A stretch of DNA of 64,000 nt, from positions 1,689,001 through 1,753,000 of the forward strand of contig NC_081817.1 in the NCBI RefSeq assembly GCF_030704535.1, given 5' to 3'. A program made the translations under genes and the position numbers. Numbering within the stretch: the stretch's first letter is position 1; each line of letters starts with the position of its first letter. Below the pieces are notes generated by a model, which did not search any database, had not been told where the DNA came from, and was given only the letters and a program-made list of their open reading frames with translations. The DNA comes from Vitis vinifera. Taxonomy: Eukaryota; Streptophyta; Magnoliopsida; Vitales; Vitaceae. Below, one piece after another: positions 36,195-48,900 of the stretch.

Positions 36195-36397
36195 CGCTTG
36201 TGTAGACCCGTATTTTTTCACGTGCATTCATGTTCAATGGTGAGATTCATTTTTTATTTGTAAAATTTTAATTTTTATATATATAAAAATAGGACTGCGA
36301 CTTTTTTTTTTTAAAGGAAAAACAAAATAAGAAATAAAACCCTAAAAATGACTCGTAATTTGGAAAAAATGTGTCTTTGAAAACCTGAGTCAAAGAG

Positions 36398-36912
36398 TCC
36401 TTTTGGCAGTACTTTTAAAAAGTTTTTCTAGCCCTAAAAACACTTAAAACATTTTTAAGGTAAAAAATAGGTATTTGACAATATTTTGAAAAATACTTTT
36501 GAAAATTTAGAAAAACACCGAACATGTTTCTTTAAAAAAAAAACACTTCAAAGATGTTCATATATTCCTAAAATACCATTTCCCGCTATTTTCCTTTTTT
36601 CTTTCACTCTCCTCTTCATTTTTCACTTCCCTTTCATAAAAATATTTTTTTTTTTAGTTTTTTTTAACAATATAATAAATGTTTATATATTTTTTTGTAA
36701 TAAAATTTTTTGGTTTATTTTTTGTAATAAATGTCATTTTTAGTAATTTATTATTGAAAGTGTTTTTGTACTTATGCGATATATCATTAAAAACATTATT
36801 AGAATAACTTTTTTCAGATTCTTATAAAAGGGTTTTTCACAAAAGTGTTGTAGAAGGAAACACTTCCAATAAAAACACTTGTACTAAAAGCAGTGTCAAA
36901 CGAGTTCTAAGT
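36398..36912. repeat. Inverted-repeat (MITE-like) element
   Basis: Left end TTTTGGCAGTACTTTTA and right end, reverse complemented, GTTTGACACTGCTTTTAG are imperfect terminal inverted repeats. The interior is AT-rich with CACTTTTA/AAAGTG arms. Similar ends occur near 16105-16360 and 24250, suggesting a family. No coding capacity. Confidence 0.5.
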
Positions 36913-39463
36913 GCAAGGTCAAATTACCTATCAGGAATGTACCAAAATGGTAGCACCCTTCTAAACCCTAAAACTGGTCTCTACTAATTAAGTCAAGGTA
37001 ACTATAACAATTGATATGTAAATCTGTGGATACCATAAATACAAATATATAACCAAGTTTCATTCAAACAAGTCAAAACACACTCAATAATCAAGGAGAG
37101 GAACGTACTTTATTAGTGTGCTAAAGGCTTCCATAAAACAAAAATAGTTAATTCACAAGCAACAATTTTAGAAAGTATACAATATACACTTCACCAAATC
37201 AATCATGGGAATTAAGCATACATACTAATAGAAACAAAGAGATAAGGAAAAGGAGCGTATCTTGTTAGCATGTAAAAGTGTTTTAATAAAATGAGGTTAA
37301 TTCATAAATAATGATAATGAACCAAAAGAAAGGATCAAAGGTTAAACCTATATATGTATAACATGTCTCAAATCAAGGAAATGAAAGAAGACAATGAATA
37401 AACTCAAGAGAGTAAAGTATACCATTTATAAATTCCATGCATATTAACTAACTTATATCCCTCGAAGAGAATCAATCATCATAAAATATCTAATGAATGA
37501 TTTTAATCTAAAGAAAAGTTCAACTAATATGCATAATTCATCTACAATGCGAATCAATGGTCATAGTGGTTTACATGCATATCCAAAAGTGATCAAATTG
37601 TCAAAAACATATGAATTATCATTAACAAGGCAGAATAACGGTTTTCTAAAAATAAATTCCAAACAAATACCTAGACAGGTTATCACATCAAAATAAAAAT
37701 TAGATAATATTTTTAACATGTCTAGATTAATATTGAAAAGGTCAAATTAATTAAGCATATCCCAATTAATACTAAATTAAACCAAATTAGGTTACTAAGT
37801 TACTTCACAAAAAAATCAACAAGTGATCATAATAGAAGACTCTACAAAATAAATCTAAAAAAATATCTAAAGGTTAAATTTTATCATGAAAAAATTTGGG
37901 CAACCTGTCCTCTATGTCGAGATTACAACCTAAAAGGCTAGCTTAATTAGTTATGCTTCAATTAGTACCAAATTTCATAAAAAGCACAATCCATCCAGAA
38001 CAAAATAAATTTCCATAGTACGCAATAATTAATTTATTTAATTAACTTAATGATGCCCTAAAATCCTAAAAAAAAATTCACATAACTCATTTGGTATACC
38101 TTTTTTTTTTTTATGAAAAATAATCACAGGGAAAAATCACATGCATAACATATTTAAACTTAAATTAACATCTCTAAGCTCTAGAGGAATACTTGTGTAG
38201 TAAGTACAAGAAGAAAAAAATCATATCTCTCATTGTATGAATCATTTCTTAATATTTTATGTATCAAAAATCAAATCTAGCTAGGAAATCTAGATTAAGG
38301 AAAAAATATCCAAAGAAATTAAAGAGGTGTTTAATAATTTAATTTTGTAAAACAAGTGTGAGTGTCTAAAATAGAGTGAAAATTGAACCTTTTGAAAGAT
38401 TGATTTATATCTTTTAATTCATTTTTTTTTCAAACAAAATTCTAAAGTCTAATTCAAGAAGTCTACAATACCATGGAATAATTAGAATTTTTTTAAAAAG
38501 TTTCTAAATGGTCAAATTCCAATTTACAAATTCAAAAGTATAATGAACTATCAACAGTGTCAATAAAAAACCAATTTTTAGAAAATTTCATGTGTAGGGA
38601 TTCTTCAAATTGATCATAAAAATAATTTCAATCATGTATCAAACAATGTTTAACACCAATCATTCACACACTAATCATCAATAATTTTCAATCAAACTTT
38701 AATATATGATCATCAACATGCTATCTCCAAAAATTCCTCAAACTCCATCAACATGTAAACATCAATGAATTTTAAGCATTCAACCTCAAATTACTTTCAC
38801 CAAATTCTCAAGATACAATATCAAATAATTACCAAAATTCATGAACATTCACAATATATAAACATCAATGATTCTCAAACATTCAACATCAAGTGATCAT
38901 AAAAAATCCAACACTCCATGTGGCCTATACATCTACACCAAACCTAGTCTAATACATCAAAAATCATGAAAATGAGAAGAAGTTAGAGAAAAAAAAGATA
39001 TAGAAAATAAAATCAAGCTAGGAAATTAAATAATCTTACCTTAAGGTGTTTCCAAATCCGATTTTTGTCTTGATGTTCTTCAACTCGATGATGGTCTCTC
39101 TAGTTCTCCATAGCTCTTTCTCAAGTTTTTCATAGTCCTCCTTGTTTCTCTCTAAGTTCTCTCAAAATTCTCTTTCTTTATAGCTTAATTTTTCTCTTCT
39201 TTCTCTTATCTTACCCCTTTTTTCTTTTCCAAGCCACTACTAACCAACACCACTTTACCCCCCTTCTAGAGAATTCCTAACTTACTCTCCAAGTTTTCCC
39301 TATCCTACACTACTTCATCCTCCTTCTATAGAATTCCTAACTTACTCTCCAAGCTCTCTCTATCTACACTACTTCACTAATCTATACATAACTCTCTCTA
39401 ACCTTCATTCAACCTACTAACCTAATTCTAACTAATACTCTCTAATTAAACTAACACCTAGGA
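36913..39463. other. Gene-free AT-rich interval
   Basis: No supportable gene. A pyrimidine-rich stretch at 39050-39250 reads on the minus strand as a TATA box (CTATAAAG, 39176-39183), a GA-rich leader and a splice-donor-like AAG|GTAAGA at 39040, which could be the promoter end of an unrecognised repeat or transcript. Confidence 0.45.
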
Positions 39464-39735
39464 GGTGCTTGTTTTTTTTGCTAAACAAAAAAAGCCAAAA
39501 TATTTGTTTTTTTCTATTAAGGTAAAAATAACATGTTAATATTAACCAATATAATTAAAGTAAACTTGTTATCAATAAGTTTAGTTTAGTTATATTGATT
39601 GATATCAACATGTTACTTTTAACTAAATAGAAAAAACCAAATATTTTGGCTTGTTCTATTCAACCAAATATTTTGGCTTGTTCTATTCAACCAAATATTT
39701 TAGTTTGTTCTATTCAGCCAAAAAACAAACATCAC
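39464..39735. repeat. Fold-back MITE with internal 27-bp tandem repeats
   Basis: The left end GGTGCTTGTTTTTTTTGCT and the reverse complement of the right end GTGATGTTTGTTTTTTGGCT are inverted repeats. Inside, 39494-39650 forms a long stem (arms about 60 nt, GCCAAAATATTTG..). The right arm is extended by three 27-bp copies (starts 39637, 39664, 39691). The ends and length match the element at 48901-49174. Confidence 0.75.
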
Positions 39736-39923
39736 TTTAATCTCATTCTAACTAAAACCTTCTAAACTCATCTAAGCTCTTAACCAAAGCTTCCTAACTT
39801 ATTCTAAGACTCACTAGGGTAAACCAACCTCACTAAACTAATCTCAATTTCTAAACTAAACTAAACTCAAGGAACTAATTTAAACTACTTCTAAATTAAA
39901 CTAAATTCAAACCAAATTAAATT

Positions 39924-40042
39924 AAACTCAAAGAACACTTATAATCTACTTCTAAACTAAACTAAACTCAAAGAACACTTATAAACTACTTTTAAACTAA
40001 ACTAAACTCAAAGAAGGCTTCTAAACTACTTTTAAACTAAAC
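39924..40042. repeat. 40-bp tandem repeat, three copies
   Basis: Units start at 39924, 39964 and 40004 with AAACTCAAAGAA, continuing ..CTTATAAACTACTTTTAAACT. They lie in a longer CTAAACTAAA-rich stretch from about 39780. Nothing coding. Confidence 0.85.
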
Positions 40043-40979
40043 CTAGGGCCACTAAAATCATGATCGGGATTCACCTAATCCCTCCAAGACATATTTTCAA
40101 AAGAGATCCAAAAATAGTGAAAATGTGAGAAATAGTGACCACCAATGGAGATGTAGTAAAGACTTAGAAAAGCACGTGCCAAGAGGACAAAATGAAGAGT
40201 CTACAATCAACAACAAACCAACATTTTGAGATTTTTGAAGGTTTGATTGCACTTTGACTAAGCTAGCCTGCATTAACCAAACCAAAATATTGAGAAAATT
40301 GTCAAAAAATCAATAAAAATACGATATCATCGAAAAATCAACCAAATTTATGATAAATTATTGAAATATCGATACATCGATATTTCTATGCCATATGTTG
40401 AGCCGAAGATGACCGACACATGATATATCGACGAAATTTTGCGATATTTTTGTCATTGCTATAAGGTATAATAATATAACATGGTTATATGACTTATGAT
40501 AGACTTTGATAACTTATTTCTTCCCGTAACATTTCAAGGTTCTATTTATTCTATTTTCGTACCTTAGTCCCATTTGCTTATAATTGATACATCTCCAATA
40601 ACTTAGCTTTTTCTATATATATTATAATAAAAATACAATAAATTTTTTCACTAAACAAAATGAAGAACTTTAACTATTAATTTTCGTATTTTAGATGTCA
40701 TATCATAAAAATCTTTTTAATTTTTAATAAAGTTTTAATGGATAATATATTTTGACAATATAATTTGTAGGATGGACTATTACATCGATTTGGTATGTAC
40801 TAAAAAAGACGATTTATTAGATCATATTATTTGGATTATTAGGTGTTATTATTTTGTATGGATCCACTTTTTGTATCCTAATATAATGATTTTGGATCTT
40901 ACCTTAAACTTTGAACGGTGGGGATGAAAAGTTGAACTCCTAAATTATAAGACGTCAATTTAATTTTGGGGGTTGAACA

Positions 40980-43900
40980 ATGCTATCATCGCCTGTGCTG
41001 AGGTGCAGAGCGGCTTCGGTGAGGATGCTCTTCTCTTGTTCCTCACACCTCTGCCCTAACCCTAACCCCAGCCTCCACCGCACCATGAAAGCCGCCACCG
41101 AAGCTTCCAGAACTCCACACCTCTCCCTCTTTTCCAACCCCATGGTCCCCAATTCCAATTCCAGTTCCCAGGCTTTTCCCCAGAGCATCACTCTCTCTAA
41201 ATGCTTCTCTGTGACCCCCGCTTCTCCCGTTGTAGCTTCAGAAGATTCAGAGGTCCAGTCAAGGGACTCCCTCGTGGTGGTCTCCTTCTATAAGTTCGCC
41301 GATTTTCACGACCACGCGGATTTGCGAAAGCCTTTGAAGGCCCTCTGTGAGGAACTGGTAATTCTCTCAGTTTTCAACTTCACAAAAAAATGCTATATTT
41401 ATTTGTTCTGAAATTTTTGTTCATTAGGGTATTGTTCCATGTGCCCATTAGTGTACGAGGAATCTGGATTGAATCAAACCAGAAAATGATAAAGATAGAA
41501 TCATTGATTGAGTTATTTTGCTGTGTGGAAGCAATTTTCCTTTTAATATTAAAATAAGTTCCTGTAATTTGTGGAATTTTGAGATCTGTTCGAATTGTTT
41601 TTTCATGGTGGATTTTGTGAATACTGTTATTGATTGAAAAAAATGTAGATGAATCGAACCAGAAAATGATTAAAATAAAAATGTGGAGTTGGGTTCATTT
41701 TTGCTGTCTGCTAGCAATGTCTCTTCCTAAGTGACTTCCATGGGATGTTGAATTTCCAGAATCTGGTTTTGGGTTGATAGTTTTCTTTAAGACCAGAGAA
41801 AAAGATGCAAAATTGAGAGAATTGAGAGAACAATTTTTTTCTTATTAAGAATAATTCATCATCCCCATTTCCATTACATTCCTTCTATTTATATAGGCTA
41901 CGAAATAGAAACCAATAGAAACTCATCCTAATAGAAAGTAGAACCCTATTAAAAATAAAACTCATCCTAATAAAAACTACTAATACTAAACAGAAACTAA
42001 ATAGAATTAGAAACTAATTAAAATAGGAATTAGGGACCTAATAGAAGTCAACTCCGAATAGAATTATTCTGGTAGTAACAAGTTTGTGTGAATTGGTCTC
42101 AATAGAGAGGGATGAGGCATCATTTAGTAGTATGCATTTAAGAGAAGCTAGTTGCTTCCCATTTTTTGGATCAATTTCAAGAGCAGAAATATTTTTTATT
42201 TAAGATATAAACGTGGTGGATGTATTGAAACTCTCGAAGGTTTGCATTTTGGGTCTTGATTAGAGACGGGTGATCAAAATGGTGTGTGCTTATAGGGTGC
42301 TATGATCAGAAGAGGGCGCCATCCTTTTGAACTAATGATACAACAATAAAACCAGTTTGATGTTATGTAGTAGAGTGCCATGGCTTTGATTTGAGCAGAA
42401 TGACTCGCGTTTCGATAATGACTCATCGTTCATCTTTCACTCATTCTTCTGGCCTTCGTTGTCCAAGTTGACAGTACCTCACCGAGCTGATCCTGTTCAG
42501 CGTGTTTCAGGTGGTATTATTCTTGCACCAGAAGGAATCAACGGCAGCATATGTGGGACGAGGGAATCAGTGGAAAGAGTTCTTGAATTCGTTCAAACAG
42601 ATGACCGCCTAAAAGGGCTAAGGCAGATTGAGTCACCTGTGAGTCCTGAGGAAGAAGCAATCCATCATGGACACAGTAACAGTTCTCCTCTTGCAGCAGG
42701 GGAAGATGCACCCTTCCGGTGGGATCATGTCAGGGTCAAGTTGAAGAAAGAGGTAGCTATTTGGATTAAAGATTCTCTGTTCCTTATTAACCCTGTGCAG
42801 TACCTCATATCATACTTTCTACAATGTAGTTCTTATCTTTGGTTTGTTTATATTTTAACCAGATTGTTTCTCTTGGAATGCCTACTGTGTCACCTACCGA
42901 AAGAGTTGGGAAGTATGTAAGCCCAAGGGATTGGAATGCATTGATTAGTGATCCAGATGTGGTAAGTAAATATTCTTTGATTTGCTGAAATTCAGTTCCA
43001 AGATCTTAGACCAGCTTTCTTAGGAAACTTTTTCCCTTTAGATCCATTTTAACTCCTGTTGGGCGGGTACAAACCTAGAGTTTGATCCTTGACCTTTGCT
43101 ATTATTTCATGGTTCATTGCCCTCCCCCCCACCACCCCACATAAATTGTTTTTGACTTTTTACATATTCAGGTGGTGATTGATGTGCGCAATGACTATGA
43201 AACTAGAATTGGGAGGTTCAAAGGGGCAGTTGATCCATATACCACAGCATTCCAGGAATTCCCATCTTGGGTGGAGGATCAGTTCCAACTTGCTGAACCA
43301 GATGGCCAGCATTCTCAGGTGGAGGCAAATGATTCAAATGGAAGCCCTAAGAAACAAGCAGAGGTTCAAGGAGAGAAAATGCCACCACGGGTTGCCATGT
43401 ACTGCACAGGTGGGATACGGTGTGAGAAAGCTTCAAGTTTTCTCCTTAGCAAAGGTTTCAAAGAGGTAAATTCCCCATCTGGGCCCTAGTTTCTGGCATA
43501 CATCCTAATGAACATAGTGTGTTACTGTTTGGATCCATGGAAAGGCTTCGGTATATCCATCTTCAGTTTAGCCAAAAGTACTTGCTAAAATGCATTCATT
43601 CTAGCGAGCCATCCAAATTTCAATTTTGGGGCATCTCCACAGATTTATCATCAAACTAACAATATCATATCGTGGCATTTAACCAATTTGTGAATCTTTT
43701 CTGGATTAGTTGATTTCTAACTTTCTGCACCCTCTTAACTTTAAATCTTCATCAGGTTTATCATTTGGAAGGTGGGATTCTGAAATACCTAGAGGAAGTT
43801 CCAGAGACCGAAAGCCTTTGGGAGGGCGAGTGCTTTGTGTTCGACAAGCGGGTCTCTGTCGACCATGGCTTAGCTCAGGGAACTTTCAAGCTTTGCTATG

Positions 43901-44133
43901 GGTGCAAGAAACCAGTGAGCGATGCCGACATGGAAGCCCCCGAGTGGGAGTATGGAGTCTCTTGTCCATACTGTTACTCATCAAAATCTAATGAAGAGAA
44001 AGAGAGGGCCAGAGCTCGACAAAGGCAATTTGAGACATGGGGCATCATCGGCGGTCCGGACAAAGGCCGCGGGCCAACGGTAAAGAAGGATGACAGTGAG
44101 AGGTGTGAGAACCAGCTCTCAAATTCAGTTTAG
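40980..44133 (+). CDS. TrhO/UPF0176 rhodanese-domain protein, probably plastid-targeted
   Basis: Five exons: 40980-41357, 42501-42752, 42863-42961, 43172-43465 and 43756-44133 (466 residues), all junctions phase 0. The first ~90 residues are Ser/Ala/Arg-rich with few acids, like a chloroplast transit peptide. Then come the UPF0176 N-domain ([27 protein letters not shown]), a rhodanese domain ([14 protein letters not shown]; active loop [11 protein letters not shown] with Cys at about 321 and 327), and a C-terminal module with CYGC and CPYC pairs that may bind metal. Bacterial TrhO (YceA) hydroxylates U34 of tRNA using oxygen; a similar role in plastid tRNA is inference. Intron 1 (1.14 kb) carries an LTR-like repeat fragment. 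Confidence 0.92.
41823..42070 (-). repeat. LTR-retrotransposon-like fragment in TrhO intron 1
   Basis: The minus strand shows TATATAAATAGAAGG followed by a leader ATTCTTAATAAGAAAAAAAATTG ending in TCTCTCAATTCTCTC, plus repetitive CTATTAGG/TTTCTATT upstream. This is the look of an LTR promoter. No internal domain, PBS or matching second LTR is present. Confidence 0.35.
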
Positions 44134-44987
44134 CTAATCTGCAAGATGAGTTGAGGGAGATGATAGTATAGGAAAGATAAAACTCAATACCAATGTATTT
44201 TTCCCAAGTTTTCTTGATTCTCTCTCAAAGGCCTTGTTGTCTGATTTGAGATTCTAGACATTTTGTAAAAGGTATGACATTGGGTCCAAAATCATTAATT
44301 ATCAGACACGGGAAATGAGAGCTAGAATATATATATATATATATATATATTTTAAATTTAAGATTTAACAAAATTTATTTATTTCATTGAAGAATATTTT
44401 AAAAGACAAATTTTTAGAAATTTTTTAATAATACTATATTTAAGAAATAGGGAAATTTTCAATTTTTTTTTTTATATTTATAAATATTTTTAAAAATAAT
44501 TTTTATTTGTAATATTTTATTTTTGATATATTTGCATAATTATTTACTAAAGTAGTCCTTAAAAAAAACAAAATTAAAACATGTCATCACTATATATTCC
44601 ATTTTTAAAACTAAATTTTCAAAAAAAAAAAGATATATATATATTAATTAAGACATATTTTTTAAAAAAGAAAACAAATCATTTTTATGGGAGTAAACGT
44701 CACATTTAAGAATTGGTTTTCAATTTTGACAACATAGAATAAGAAAACGACCACAATAGTTCATTAATTAATTCTAAGATTTGGTACAAGGTAGAGATAG
44801 CACGTGGAGGATCCATTGTAAACAACCGTAGACCTTCACATTGACCAATAAAAACAAAGGACGGTGATCACTTGGGAGTTGGGATTAGTATTTAATATTT
44901 ATATCTCCAAGGCTCGAATCCTTGGACATCAAAATCCAAGCCTGAAGCTCAAAAAGTCTAACTAGGGTTTCGAATTCGATCAAAAAA
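44134..44987. other. Intergenic TrhO-QCR10 spacer
   Basis: AT-rich with an (AT)n run at 44326-44350. A G-box CACGTG lies at 44801-44806, about 180 bp before the QCR10 start. Nothing else identified. Confidence 0.5.
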
Positions 44988-47900
44988 ATGTCAAGCGGAT
45001 CCGCCATGTTCAAGTTCCTCAAGCCTTCCGTCCGTCCCCAACCCGTGGACATCCAGGCCGCTGCCGCATGGGGTGTCGCCGGCGTCACCACCGCCCTCTA
45101 TCTCGTCCAGGTATCTCTATCATTTCTCATAAAAGACTTCTTGTTTGATCATGCTTGTTATCTTTTGAATATTTAGGATTTATCTGTGGTTTTGGATCTC
45201 AGTTTCAGATTTTATTTTATTTTTGTTTAGTTTCATCGAATTGTATTTTTTTTTTTTTTTTTTTACACATTGGAGGGCTTTGTTTGGAGTTTTGAAAAGT
45301 ATTGTTCGGTATCTTTCCTCCTTTCTCCGAGATCCAGATGGTGCCTTCTTATATCAAGGGATTTTTAATCAATTTTTGAATGTGATAGACCCAAAATCTA
45401 GAAAAAAAAAAAAAAAAATCAAAACTTCCAGATGAAACCCAAACGATGCCTTTTAGAACTTTTTGAATAGGATTTTATTGAGATTCCAAATTTGAGTGCG
45501 ACATACATTTTTTTTTCAATCATTCGTGCTGTGGGTATTTGTGTATTTTGGTATTTGTATTGCTAGAGTCGAAACAGCAGAGATGACTTTCACCTGCCAA
45601 TATGGATATGTATTGTTAGTGTTTGTTCTGTTATTCTTTGTTTTATGCCCTGCAATGCCATGGCATCATGGTTCAAAGTCATGGTATAAGTTTCTGGGGG
45701 CAGCTTGAGAGGTGCATCGATCTCAGTATCTCTGATCAGCATTGGTCGTTGGCACTGGCACACATAATATAGCAGTTGCTCAAAAAATTGTAGAAAATAA
45801 TTAAAATTTTTATAAACATAATTACGGTTATATGGACTCTACAAAATTGATAAATAAATATCTATCACATTTGACCTAATCTAACTAGGTCCTTTAAGTG
45901 CAATGGTCTCAGTTGCTGACTCATCAGGTTCCGAGATGCATTGGTTTTAGTATCTCGGATTGGTATGGGGTGATTACCCATAATATACTGTTAAAAACCT
46001 CAAAAAAAATTCTAAAAACAAAGGAAAATTTTAGAAAAATAATCATAATTGGATGGACTTAACAAAATTGATAAATAAACGTAGCATGGTTCAAAGCCAT
46101 GGTATAAGTAGTTGATTCAGTAGGTACTGAGGTGCATCAGTCTCGGTATTTTGGATTGATATTTGGTGATATAGATAATATATTAATTAAAAAACCTAAA
46201 AAAATCTAAAAGATAATGAAAAATTTTAGAAAAATAATTACAATTAGATGGACTCACCAAAATTAACATAATATCTTGAAAATTAACAAAATTAACAAAA
46301 TTAGATGGAGTCACCAAGATTACCCATAATATCTTGAAAATTTTTTGTTCCTACTCATGCGTTAAGGTATATCTTGATTGATGAGAGGAATCTTTGAGAA
46401 ATGTATAGCTTATTTGTTTTTTTCTTCTATTTTTGTTGGGTCTATGTTGTGGTCTTGGGACTCCAAGTTGTCTTGCGTGTTGCTCAAGTCAAGCGAATCA
46501 CATAGGAGTTAAAATCGAGTTATTATTAAACCCCACAATACTGACTCGTGTACTGAACTTGACAATACATTCAGGTCTCAGCCAATGATTTAAACTATGC
46601 ATAACATTAACTTTTCTTTCTCTTTCCATTGTAGACATCTGCATAACGATGTTTTTAAACTCTTCATTTGCGATATTTACAGTATCGGAATCTGGATCCA
46701 TCTCAGTGATGAGTCTTATTTGACATTACTTTCATTGATCATAAACGGTTTCTTTGTGCTAAGACTTTCTTCATCTGTATATCAGCATTTTTTTTTTTTT
46801 GATAAGTGGCATGTATTAATTTATATCATTTTGATGTTTTGTCCAGAAGTCCTTGAATGTGACCTAGAAATCTCTGGCAAGCTGGCAGTTGGTCATTTTG
46901 TGTACATTGATTTATAATGCAAATAAAGGTTCTTACTTTGAGATTGGAAAATTCAAATTTGGGAAATAGACAAAATTTAATGTATAAATCCTTTAAGCTT
47001 ATGTTCTGATATGCTCAATATAACTTGGGATAGTTTAAGAGGTGGGATATCATATTCTATCTCATATTTGATTATGAATGAATCCATTTTTATTTTTTTT
47101 CATATCCCTTATATATAAGATTTAATAATCCTATGAGGAGTGATGAGATATAGATATCTCATGAATCATAAATTTTTTTTGCTTATCTATTTTCTTCTCT
47201 TTTTTTTTTTCTTTTTTTTTTCTTTTTTTTTTCTTTTCATCTTAGTCACTTTGGAAAAAAAAAAAAAGTCTAATTAAAAAAAATGATTTTTTTTTTAGAA
47301 ATGTAATATTATTTATAAAAATATTAATATTATTAATAAAGAGATAAAAATTAGCTCTTCAAAAACAAATTATGGAGGGATTTTCAAATAACACTAAATA
47401 TGAGAAAGATTTCATATATACACATACACACACACAACAGGAAACAATTCAATTTTTATTTGAAAAATAACTTAATATTAGGATGAAATGTGTTTTCCAT
47501 TCCAATTATTCCTTTGACAAATCGAACAGTAGCATGATATTGGATGTAATAACCAAGAATATCATATCTAGTCAACCATATCATAGCTTGAGTGAGTGTT
47601 ATGTTGCTTCTCATAGTTAAGGTAATGCATCAGGTTCAGCACTCTGGCACAAGCAACACACGTTATTTTCTAGACAAGCAAATAGAACTATTTTCAAGGT
47701 AGTGATTGTGCAGATGGGATTCAGTTATAAATATTTTTCCCCATGAACATTGGTAGTTGAAGAATCGAGCAGGGCCTTCAAGGTTTCAATATTGTTCCCA
47801 TCATGATGAATTGTGTATTTGTTATTTCTCAAGTTCAGTTTCTGAACTGATATGTTAATGTTAGGCTTGTTGCTTTTTGGACACTTCAGAGGATATCTGC

Positions 47901-48131
47901 TCTTTCAATTGATATCGAAAATACATTGTTGAATGCTGACACAGAAAATCCAGTACTTTTCACCTTGTTAAAATTATTTATTGAACTTGTTTGCTTATGT
48001 GATATTATTTTACATATTTTGTTGTTCACTAAAAGTGGAATGGCTAACACTCTGTTTTTAAAAATAATTGACAGCCATTTGACTGGTTGAAGAAGACCTT
48101 TTTGGAGAAGCCAGACCCTGAAGAGAAGTGA
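44988..48131 (+). CDS. QCR10: Cytochrome b-c1 complex subunit 10 (6-7 kDa subunit)
   Basis: Two exons, 44988-45110 and 48075-48131, encode 59 residues: MSSGSAMFKFLKPSVRPQPV..AAAAWGVAGVTTALYLVQ | PFDWLKKTF..KPDPEEK. One hydrophobic segment (about residues 24-41) fits a single-span inner-mitochondrial-membrane subunit of respiratory complex III. The junction Q|P falls between codons with good GT and AG sites. The notable feature is a 2.96-kb intron in a 180-bp coding sequence, carrying a degenerate tandem repeat and a LINE tail. Exon 2 of 57 bp is easy to miss. The identity comes from overall resemblance to the small plant subunit; no catalytic residues are expected. Confidence 0.85.
45664..46340. 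repeat. Degenerate tandem repeat in QCR10 intron
   Basis: Three imperfect units of about 200 bp. Each contains GAGRTGCATYG.TYTYRGTAT, a TATGG/TTTGG..ATAATAT segment and an A-rich part TTAGAAAAATAATYA with TGGACT. The opening motif CATGGTTCAAAG.CATGGTATAAG is clear at 45667 and 46086. No coding potential. Confidence 0.75.
46787..46806 (-). mobile_element. LINE tail stub in QCR10 intron
   Basis: A T-run followed by GATAAGT equals ACTTATC(A)n on the minus strand, the same terminal motif as the other LINE tails here. No convincing target-site duplication, so the call is tentative. Confidence 0.4.
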
Positions 48132-48900
48132 ATAGGGATGTATGCTGGTAATACTTTCTGATATCATCCATTGGGTTGCCGATGGTAAAACTGTAAACAG
48201 AGTTAGAGTCAAATAATGCAGTTTTCCATGATTCTTGTTAGTTTCATGTTGAGGCCTTTGTGGCATAAGTCCTGGGATTAAACTCAGATTCATATGTCTC
48301 TGATTGTTCTCTGAATTGAATTCTATTGAGGTTTTTTTTCACCCCTTTATTTGAGTTGCACATCTCTCTCATGGCTTCCTTCTTTTTAGTGATCATACAA
48401 AGAATGAATTGGTAATCGCCTAATCGGTAATCCCCCCTGCATTCTATATCGTTTCTCTTTCGACATTCATATGACTCACAACAAAAATCAACTCGAATGC
48501 TTAGACTTAGCAGTGGTAGAAACATAGTAACATTTGAAGATCCTCGGCCTGCCAGAGCTGCTGTGCATGATCCTAAAGTTATTACACATGTCTGTCAGAT
48601 ATTCATTATATACTTAAGTTGTGTTTGGTGCGTGGGTATGTGGGAATAGATATGGAAATAAGATTAAATTGGGGTGAACCGTAATCCATGTAGAAGGGAG
48701 GACTTTAAGTCATATGATTTTTGTAACAATCAATTTTTTATTTCTATTCCCATTCTAAAAATCAATCATAATACATTAATGAATAAATGAATGAAAATAG
48801 AATTGATATACCATTTTCTCTCTATTTCAAAGTTCCAAACATGCCCTCATATTTGTATCTTTACATAATGATTTGGGTTATACCGTATTCGATACCTTAG

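Noticed and set aside
36130-36200. Complete tRNA gene
   Set aside because: Only the T-arm is present; no A-box, anticodon arm or acceptor stem could be paired.
41062-41080. CCCTAACCCTAACCCC, telomere-like repeat
   Set aside because: Only two and a half units and located inside the transit-peptide coding exon of the TrhO-like gene; chance codon use.
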